This document shows positions 1 through 4,825 of a DNA stretch of 7,853 nt, piece after piece; positions within the stretch are counted from its first letter, which is position 1; every line of letters starts with the position of its first letter. The translations under genes and the position numbers were made by a program. The notes under the pieces were generated by a model that worked only from the letters and a program-made list of their open reading frames with translations, searched no databases and had not been told where the DNA came from. Source of the DNA: JACDAL01 sp035646635 (GTDB lineage Bacteria > Actinomycetota > CADDZG01 > WHSQ01); assembly GCA_035646635.1 (NCBI GenBank), contig DASRPA010000026.1, positions 1-7,853 of the forward strand. Direction: 5' to 3'.

Positions 1-34
1 CCGCGTTTTGAGCGTCTGCCGGTGCCCTTTTGGG
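1..34. repeat. Left arm of a perfect 34-bp inverted repeat
   Basis: Bases 1-34 are the exact reverse complement of bases 1080-1113, with no mismatch over 34 positions. The match runs to the first base of the window, so the outer boundary of this arm is unknown. Inward, perfect matching stops at 34/1080, although weak similarity (ACTC/TG) continues if one base is gapped. Read on the plus strand, the arm contains GCG TTT TGA at 3-11, the same Ala-Phe-stop that ends the HATPase gene in the other arm. It could be the terminal inverted repeat of a small mobile unit, or the 3' end of a related gene lying outside the window. The repeat itself is certain; its role is inferred. Confidence 0.93.
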
Positions 35-48
35 ACTCCTGAGTCCCA
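31..48. other. Hairpin at the inner edge of the left repeat arm
   Basis: TGGGACT (31-37) and AGTCCCA (42-48) pair perfectly around the four-base loop CCTG. Three further T-A pairs (28-30 with 50-52) are possible across one bulged base. No run of T follows in either direction, so it is not a classical intrinsic terminator. The first part of the stem uses the end of the inverted repeat. The right arm forms a different hairpin at the matching place. Confidence 0.55.
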
Positions 49-142
49 CAAAAGTTGATCGAGGTGTGGCGCGCGCCACAGACGGGCCCCAAGTCCGAGG
101 GTTTCAATGAGCAATCCGGTTGGAAGCTCGCGAAAATAGAAA

Positions 143-1066
143 GTGGGCGACATGCACAGAGACGAACTTGTGGCGCTACTTGCAGAGGCTCAGTACGGCG
201 TATTCAGCAGGAATCAGGCGGCGGCGGCGGGCCACACCCCCAAATCAATCCGGAAACGACTCGAGTCGGGTCGCTGGATCAACGTCCTGTCCGACGTCTT
301 CGGGCTGGTCGGCGTAGCACACCGCCGGGAGCAGGACCTCATGGCCGCCCACCTGTGGGCGGGCTCGGACTCCGTCTGCTGCGGCCGGACCAGCGCCGGG
401 TTATGGGGCGCTTGCTCACTGCCCTCAGACCTGATCGACCTCTGCGTCCCTCGCAAGATCCACTCCCCCGGCAAGGGCCTGCTTCTACACCGCCCGGTGT
501 CTCTTCCTCCGGAGGACACCACGCGCAAAGCAGGCATACCGGTGACGGTCTTGGACCGGGCTCTCTACGAGCTCGCCGGTCTGGTGAGCTTCCCCGCTCT
601 CGAACGCGCCGTGGACGAGGCGCTGAGGCACCGCCTGGTGTGGCTCCCGGCGCTGCATGCGAGGCTCGAATGCCACGCCGTTCAGGGCCGCAACGGGACC
701 ACGAACCTTCGTCGGGTGCTGGCGGAGCGGCCGCTCGACTACCGCGCCACGGACAGTCCTCTGGAAGACGACTTCGTCAAGCTTGTCGAAGCCTATTCTC
801 TGCCCAAACCCGAGCGGCAGTACCGAATCGAGGGGGTCGGGCGGGTGGACTTCGCCTACCCCGATGCTCGCATCGCCATTGAGCTCGACGGATACGAGTG
901 GCACTCCGATCGGGACCCGTTTCAGAAGGACCGCACGCGCTCCAATCGGTTGGGGCTGGGCGAGTGGCTGGTGCTTCGTTACACGAAGAATGACGTCACG
1001 CTGCGCGCCGCGCTGGTGGCAGAGGAGCTCCGAACGGCGCTCCGGATGCGGCTCGGACGGTTTTAG
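143..1066 (+). CDS. AbiEi-like N-terminal domain fused to DUF559 nuclease domain
   Basis: The product is 307 residues from GTG at 143. ATG at 152 is an equally good start and gives the more family-like beginning MHRDELVALL; neither has a strong ribosome binding site. Residues 5-55 resemble the winged-helix N-terminus of AbiEi-type antitoxins (LLAEAQYGVFSRNQA, then a basic helix and RWINVLSDVF). Residues about 200-307 form a DUF559 domain of the Vsr-like PD-(D/E)XK fold: E208 in SPLEDDF, D236 in RVDFAYP, E247 and D249 in AIELDGYEWH, then FQKDRTRSN. All expected acidic residues are present, so a metal-dependent nuclease is plausible. Such fusions are frequent in Actinomycetota and their function is not established. 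No AbiEii-type toxin partner is in the window. The gene lies alone between two perfect 34-bp inverted repeats, the right one starting 14 bases after the stop codon, which suggests it moves as a unit. A free-standing homing-type nuclease or a defence protein are alternatives. Confidence 0.85.
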   Translation: MGDMHRDELVALLAEAQYGVFSRNQAAAAGHTPKSIRKRLESGRWINVLSDVFGLVGVAHRREQDLMAAHLWAGSDSVCCGRTSAGLWGACSLPSDLIDLCVPRKIHSPGKGLLLHRPVSLPPEDTTRKAGIPVTVLDRALYELAGLVSFPALERAVDEALRHRLVWLPALHARLECHAVQGRNGTTNLRRVLAERPLDYRATDSPLEDDFVKLVEAYSLPKPERQYRIEGVGRVDFAYPDARIAIELDGYEWHSDRDPFQKDRTRSNRLGLGEWLVLRYTKNDVTLRAALVAEELRTALRMRLGRF

Positions 1067-1076
1067 GGGCGCCAGA

Positions 1077-1092
1077 GTGCCCAAAAGGGCAC
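1077..1092. terminator. Candidate bidirectional terminator between convergent genes
   Basis: GTGCCC (1077-1082) and GGGCAC (1087-1092) form a perfect 6-bp stem with an AAAA loop. GCC (1071-1073) and GGC (1094-1096) could extend it across an internal loop. It lies between the stop codon of the DUF559 gene (plus) and that of the HATPase gene (minus), where a shared terminator would sit. Neither side has a T tract, so termination is inferred from position and stem only. Most of the hairpin is inside the right repeat arm. Confidence 0.4.
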
Positions 1093-1113
1093 CGGCAGAC
1101 GCTCAAAACGCGG
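1080..1113. repeat. Right arm of a perfect 34-bp inverted repeat
   Basis: This is the exact reverse complement of bases 1-34. It starts 14 bases after the DUF559 stop codon and covers the last codons (Ala, Phe, stop and part of a Pro codon) of the convergent HATPase gene. If this is a transposon end, the element inserted at the extreme 3' end of that gene, or carried in its last codons. The next base outward (1114) cannot be compared, because the left arm is cut by the window edge. Confidence 0.93.
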
Positions 1114-1585
1114 GTGGGATGGTTCTAGGGTGGGGGAGGCGGATCAGGAACGTCGTCGAGACTCCGGGCCGCGTGGTGATCTCGAGCGAGCCCGACTGCG
1201 CCGCCACGATGCTCTCCACGATCCTCATCCCGGGAGCGCAAGCGGCCACCACCTCAGGGACCTCGTCGCCTTCGTAGCCGATGTGGCCGGCCGGGGTGGT
1301 CGGGGACCACTCGGTGACGTCGACCTCGACCCACGAGTCCTCGGCGCGGCCCGAAACGGTTATGCCGTCCTGGGGGCCGGTCGCCGCCACTGCGTTGGCG
1401 ACGAGCTCGTCGAGGGCACGTTCGAGCTGTCTGCCCTCGGGCCCGAAGCAGGCCGTCCCCACCACGCTGCCCTCCCAGCGGCGAGTGACCGCGCCGCGCC
1501 AGCGAACCAGAGTTCTGTCGACCACATCCTCGAGCCGGATGGCATTGACCTCGGGGAGGGGCATAGCTTCGTGGGCAAAGGCCAT
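1103..1585 (-). CDS. Small HATPase-domain (GHKL-like) regulatory protein
   Basis: The product has 160 residues, essentially a single GHKL-type ATP-binding domain with no dimerisation, sensor or membrane segment. The start is ATG at 1585, preceded by AAGGAAG about 7 bases upstream. The N-box is clear (ALDELVANAVAATG, residues 57-70, with E60 and N64). The C-terminal part, GMRIVESIVAAQSGSLEITTRPG followed by TTFLIRLP, matches the G2 box and last strands of histidine-kinase ATPase domains (residues 119-151). The usual Asp-x-Gly box is degenerate: the equivalent place reads TEWSP (91-95), with Glu and Ser for the conserved Asp and Gly. Nucleotide binding may therefore be weakened or altered. Free-standing domains of this kind include RsbW-like anti-sigma kinases and orphan kinase-like proteins, which this could be. 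No anti-anti-sigma or sigma gene is adjacent. The last codons lie in the 34-bp repeat. Confidence 0.75.
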   Translation of the reverse strand: MAFAHEAMPLPEVNAIRLEDVVDRTLVRWRGAVTRRWEGSVVGTACFGPEGRQLERALDELVANAVAATGPQDGITVSGRAEDSWVEVDVTEWSPTTPAGHIGYEGDEVPEVVAACAPGMRIVESIVAAQSGSLEITTRPGVSTTFLIRLPHPRTIPPAF

Positions 1586-1645
1586 TGTCGTCTTCCTTAT
1601 CAGGGGGCCGGGGAGCGTTATGTGCCCATTCTTCCCTGCAACAGG

Positions 1646-1651
1646 ATTATG
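1646..1651 (-). promoter_or_regulatory. Possible -10 element for the HATPase gene
   Basis: Read on the minus strand, this is CATAAT, five of six matches to TATAAT, in an A/T-richer patch about 60 bases upstream of the HATPase start and downstream of the transketolase hairpins. No convincing -35 element is seen at the usual distance. Position and A/T content make it the best candidate for a promoter separating the HATPase gene from the transketolase genes. Confidence 0.3.
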
Positions 1652-1662
1652 GTAAATGAGTA

Positions 1663-1681
1663 ATCCAGGCAGAGCCTGGAT
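1663..1681 (-). terminator. Terminator-like hairpin after the transketolase genes
   Basis: ATCCAGGC (1663-1670) and GCCTGGAT (1674-1681) form a perfect 8-bp stem with an AGA loop, starting 12 bases beyond the stop codon of the transketolase C-terminal subunit. On the minus strand the stem is followed by TACTCATTTACC, which is only moderately T-rich. A second hairpin directly upstream (1682-1698, stem GTCTAAA/TTTAGAC) includes the stop codon itself. The pair probably marks the 3' end of the transketolase transcript. Confidence 0.55.
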
Positions 1682-1698
1682 GTCTAAACCATTTAGAC
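1682..1698. other. Hairpin spanning the transketolase C-subunit stop codon
   Basis: GTCTAAA (1682-1688) and TTTAGAC (1692-1698) are perfectly complementary around the loop CCA. The stop codon (TAA on the minus strand, 1695-1693) is inside the stem. It directly abuts the stronger hairpin at 1663-1681, and the two may act together in termination or mRNA 3'-end protection. Confidence 0.4.
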
Positions 1699-2652
1699 CT
1701 TGAGCACGTGGCGCGCCTGGTCGGCGATCGCCTCGGGCGTGAGCCCGAACTGCCGCAGCAGCTCCTGTGGCTTGCCCGAGGTGGCATAGGTGTCGCCGAT
1801 GTCCACGAACGCCATCCTGGTGGGCGCTCGCTCGGCCGCCGCCAGTGCCACCGTGGCCCCCAGCCCCCCGTAGGCGATGTGCTCCTCGGCCACGACGATG
1901 CCGCCGGTCTCGTTCGCGGCCCGCTCGATGGCCTCGGTATCGATCGGCTTGACCGTGTGCATGTCGAGCACTCTCGCCTCCACCCCCTCGGAAGCGAGCG
2001 CCGCGGCCGCATCGAGCGCCATCGCCACCATGATCCCGTTGGCGATGATCGTGATGTCCGAGCCTTCTCGTACCTCGTTGGCCTTACCGACGTGGAAGTC
2101 GGCGCCGTTTTCGTAGATAACCGGCACGGCGGGGCGGCCACAGCGCAGGAAGGTCGGCCCCTCACGCTCGAGCATGGCCGCGGTGGCCGCCCGTGTGCTG
2201 GCGCCGTCGGCCGGCACGATAACCGTGAACCCGGGCAGCGCGCAGGCCAGGGCGACGTCTTCGATCCCCATCTGCGAGGGACCGTCCTCGCCTATCGAAA
2301 TGCCTGCGTGGGTCCCCACGAGCTTCACGTTCTGGTTGGGAAAGGCAATGCTCATGCGGATCTGGTCGAAGGCGTTTGCCAGCAGGAATATCGAGAAGCT
2401 TGAAACCACCGGGATCTTGCCGCTGCCGGCCAGCCCTGCAGCAATGCCGACGAGGTTCGACTCGGCGATGCCGACATTGAAGAAGCGATCGGGGAAGCGC
2501 TCTCCGAACAGCCCTGTGTAGGTGGAGTTGTGGACATCGCCGTCGAGGACGACGATGCGTTCGTCCGCCCCCGCATCGGCGAGCGCTTCGCCGAAAGCAA
2601 GACGAGTGGGCTGCCCGTCCTCGAGCCCGATGTGGCTCAGTCCCAGTGTCAT
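1693..2652 (-). CDS. Transketolase, C-terminal subunit (split enzyme)
   Basis: The product has 319 residues and corresponds to the pyrimidine-binding and C-terminal domains of transketolase. The chosen start is ATG at 2652, which overlaps the stop of the N-terminal subunit as ATGA; a longer open frame to 2805 would only run back into the upstream gene. Key features are VLDGDV (35-40), the GIAESNLVGIAAG segment with the catalytic glutamate E64, the THAGISIGEDGPSQ loop (114-127) and MHTVKPID (231-238). In full-length enzymes the loop usually reads GEDGPTHQ, so Q127 stands where His is common. With the N-terminal subunit it should form a thiamine-diphosphate enzyme that moves two-carbon units between sugar phosphates in the cytoplasm (non-oxidative pentose phosphate pathway). 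Split transketolases are known in archaea and various bacteria. Related two-subunit enzymes act on other sugars such as apulose phosphate, so the exact substrate is open. Confidence 0.9.
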   Translation of the reverse strand: MTLGLSHIGLEDGQPTRLAFGEALADAGADERIVVLDGDVHNSTYTGLFGERFPDRFFNVGIAESNLVGIAAGLAGSGKIPVVSSFSIFLLANAFDQIRMSIAFPNQNVKLVGTHAGISIGEDGPSQMGIEDVALACALPGFTVIVPADGASTRAATAAMLEREGPTFLRCGRPAVPVIYENGADFHVGKANEVREGSDITIIANGIMVAMALDAAAALASEGVEARVLDMHTVKPIDTEAIERAANETGGIVVAEEHIAYGGLGATVALAAAERAPTRMAFVDIGDTYATSGKPQELLRQFGLTPEAIADQARHVLKV

Positions 2653-3485
2653 GCCCCGATCTCCTCGAGTGCCTTTTTCTCCTCGTCGGCCGGGACCGGC
2701 TTGCCGTGCCACTTGCCGGGCGTTGCTTCGAGCAGGCTCACGCCCTTGCCCTTGACGGTGTTGGCGATAATGGCCTGCGGGGCATCCTGCACGGATTGAG
2801 CCCATGAGAAGGCCGCCTCGACCTCATCGAGGGAGTGGCCGTCGATGGTGCGCGCAGACCAGCCGAAAGCCTCGATCTTGTCCTGCAGCGGGTCGAGCGG
2901 CTGGACCTCTGCGACTGCGGCGGTCTGCTGGTAGCCGTTGCGGTCGAGGATCAGCGTGAGGTTCGAGAGCCCATGGTTGCCCGCGTACATCAGCGCCTCC
3001 CACACCTGCCCCTGCTCGCTCTCACCGTCGCCGATCATGACGTAGACCCGGTAGGCGAGACCGTCGAGGCGGGCGGCGAGCGCATGCCCGATGCCGATCG
3101 AGAGGCCCTGCCCCAGAGACCCGGTCGACGCCTCCACTCCCGGCAGCCTGCACATGTTGGGATGCCCCTCGAGAGCCGATCCCATCTGTCTGAGCGTCGC
3201 GAGGTCGTCTCTGGGAAAGTAGCCGGCCTCGGCCAGCACCGCGTAGAGCCCTGGCGCCCCATGGCCCTTGGAGAGGACGAAGCGATCTCGTTCGGGGTGG
3301 TGGGCCTCGGAGGGGTCGTAGCGGAGCACTCCTCCGAAGTAGAGAACGCTCAGTATCTCGACCATCGACAGGGAAGTCGAGGGGTGCCCTGAGCCTGCCT
3401 TGGTGGTCGAGGTGACGATGTCGCGCCGAATGCGGCGGGTCAGGGATTCCAGTTGAGCCCGCGACTCGGTCCGTGGCTCGAGCAT
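2649..3485 (-). CDS. Transketolase, N-terminal (thiamine diphosphate-binding) subunit
   Basis: The product has 278 residues and matches the N-terminal thiamine-diphosphate domain of transketolase. Motifs in order are AGSGHPSTSLS (30-40), LSKGHGAPGLYA (71-82), the EGHPN substrate loop (106-110), GSLGQGLSIGIG (122-133), and the cofactor motif GDGE at 152-155 closed by N183 in DRNG, with spacing typical of the GDG-x(n)-N signature. TVKGKG (243-248) is also typical. The start is ATG at 3485 with GAGG-type Shine-Dalgarno bases 7-8 positions upstream. Its stop overlaps the start of the C-terminal subunit gene, so translation is probably coupled and the subunits made in equal amounts. It is divergent from hisS. 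Both subunits look intact, so this is a natural two-gene enzyme and not a broken full-length gene. Confidence 0.93.
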   Translation of the reverse strand: MLEPRTESRAQLESLTRRIRRDIVTSTTKAGSGHPSTSLSMVEILSVLYFGGVLRYDPSEAHHPERDRFVLSKGHGAPGLYAVLAEAGYFPRDDLATLRQMGSALEGHPNMCRLPGVEASTGSLGQGLSIGIGHALAARLDGLAYRVYVMIGDGESEQGQVWEALMYAGNHGLSNLTLILDRNGYQQTAAVAEVQPLDPLQDKIEAFGWSARTIDGHSLDEVEAAFSWAQSVQDAPQAIIANTVKGKGVSLLEATPGKWHGKPVPADEEKKALEEIGA

Positions 3486-3553
3486 GTGCCTCCCTCAACA
3501 GTCGAACGTTGCCGTCTATCCAACCACAGGACCGGGTGCGGGCAGGCCCCCTT

Positions 3554-3565
3554 TAAGATGCCGTC
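3554..3565 (+). promoter_or_regulatory. Leaderless-type promoter of hisS (-10 element)
   Basis: TAAGAT (3554-3559) fits the TANNNT pattern of actinobacterial -10 elements and ends exactly six bases before the ATG of hisS, so transcription would start at or next to the A of the start codon. No Shine-Dalgarno sequence precedes that ATG, which supports a leaderless mRNA. No clear -35 element was found. The inter-gene space of 80 bases is too short for the T-box leader that controls hisS-aspS in many Firmicutes. Confidence 0.5.
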
Positions 3566-4825
3566 ATGCCCGATCGAAGGATAAGTTTTCGCGCGCCGCC
3601 GGGGACACGCGACCTCCTGCCCCCGGAGTCGTGGGCCTGGCAGGCGCTGTCCCGGCTCGCGCTCGACACCTTCGAGCGCGCCGGCTACGCGCCGGTGGAG
3701 ACGCCCGCGTTCGAGCACACGGAGGTGTTTGCCCGCGGCGTGGGCGAGGGCTCGGAGGTCGTCCACAAGCAGATGTACACGTTCACGGACCAGGGGGACC
3801 GCTCGCTCACCCTGCGGCCCGAGGGCACCGCGGCGGTCATGCGGGCCGTGCTCGAGCACTCGCTGCAGCGCGGCCCCCTGCCGCTCAAGCTGTGCTATTC
3901 GAGCTCGATGTTTCGCCAGGAGCGCCCCCAGAAGGGCCGTTACCGGGCATTCTTCCAGGTGGGGATCGAGGCGATCGGCAGCCTCGAGCCGTCGATCGAC
4001 GCCGAGGTCATCGAGCTCGGCCATCGCTTCTTGCTCGACGCCGAGACCGAGCCGCGCCTGCTGCTGAACTCGATAGGACACCCGTCCGAGTCCTGCCGCG
4101 ACGGCTATCTCGACAAGCTGCGGTCGTTCCTACGAGAGCATTCCTCGGACCTCGCCGAGGCGGACCGGCAGCGCGCAGACACCAACCCGCTGCGCACGTT
4201 CGACTCCAAGGAGCCCGCCACCATCGCCGCCCTGGAGGACGCTCCGCTGATCACCGACAACCTCTGCGACGCCTGCAGCGACCATTTCCGGCGCGTTCAG
4301 GACATGCTCACCGATCTCGAGATCGACTTCGACCTCGAGCCCCGTCTGGTCAGGGGCCTCGACTACTACACGCGCACGGCGTTCGAATGGGTCTCCTCGA
4401 ACCTCGGCTCCCAGAGCGCACTGTGCGGAGGGGGCCGTTACGACGGGCTCAGTCAAGCCCTGGGAGGCCCCGAGCTGGGGGGCATCGGGTTCGCCTGCGG
4501 CGTCGACCGGCTCCTGCTGGCGCGCACGGGGCCGAGCGGGCACTCCATGGTCGGCGTCTACATCGTCGCTCTGTCGGACGAGGCCCGCCGCGAGGCGTTA
4601 ATGCTGGCGTCGTCGCTGCGCGCCGCCGGCATCGGGTGCGACCTCGACCACTCGAGGCGGGGTCTCAAGGGCCAGATGAAGGACGCGGTGCGCTCGGGGG
4701 CGACGTGGGCCGTGATCCTCGGCGACGAGGAGCTGCGGGAGCGGCGCGCCGGCCTCAAGAACCTCCGCACTCAACAGCAGGAGCAGGTGCCTTGGCACCA
4801 GCTCGAGAAGAGGCTGGCGCCATGA
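3566..4825 (+). CDS. hisS: Histidyl-tRNA synthetase
   Basis: The 419-residue product charges tRNA-His with histidine in the cytoplasm; its length is normal for bacterial class II HisRS. The order of parts is APPGTRDLLP near the N-terminus (10-19), motif 1 around ERAGYAPVETPAFE (37-50), TLRPEGTAAVMRA (82-94), motif 2 with MFRQERPQKGRYRAFFQ (115-131), the HisRS-specific RGLDYYTRTAFEW (263-275) with catalytic R263, CGGGRYDGL (287-295), and motif 3 GIGFACGVDRLLL (306-318). Residues about 328-417 form the anticodon-binding domain, which lacks the usual charged KxL ending only in detail. The start is ATG at 3566; ATG at 3558 is out of frame. It overlaps aspS by four bases and is the first gene of the pair. 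Confidence 0.97.
   Translation: MPDRRISFRAPPGTRDLLPPESWAWQALSRLALDTFERAGYAPVETPAFEHTEVFARGVGEGSEVVHKQMYTFTDQGDRSLTLRPEGTAAVMRAVLEHSLQRGPLPLKLCYSSSMFRQERPQKGRYRAFFQVGIEAIGSLEPSIDAEVIELGHRFLLDAETEPRLLLNSIGHPSESCRDGYLDKLRSFLREHSSDLAEADRQRADTNPLRTFDSKEPATIAALEDAPLITDNLCDACSDHFRRVQDMLTDLEIDFDLEPRLVRGLDYYTRTAFEWVSSNLGSQSALCGGGRYDGLSQALGGPELGGIGFACGVDRLLLARTGPSGHSMVGVYIVALSDEARREALMLASSLRAAGIGCDLDHSRRGLKGQMKDAVRSGATWAVILGDEELRERRAGLKNLRTQQQEQVPWHQLEKRLAP

Noticed and set aside
55..882. A 275-residue plus-strand open frame overlapping the DUF559 gene
   Set aside because: Its composition is Arg/Gly/Pro-rich with no motif, and the other frame encodes a recognisable DUF559 domain.
143..1066. Complete AbiE toxin-antitoxin system
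   Set aside because: Only the antitoxin-like N-terminal domain is present, fused to a nuclease. No AbiEii nucleotidyltransferase gene is adjacent within the window.
485..1084. A 199-residue minus-strand open frame antisense to the DUF559 gene
   Set aside because: It is a mirror of the coding frame with no recognisable domain, and its start would lie inside the repeat/hairpin region.
2653..2805. N-terminal extension of the transketolase C-subunit to ATG at 2805
   Set aside because: The extra 51 residues are basic and unlike transketolase, and they overlap the N-subunit gene; the ATGA overlap at 2652 gives the family-like start.
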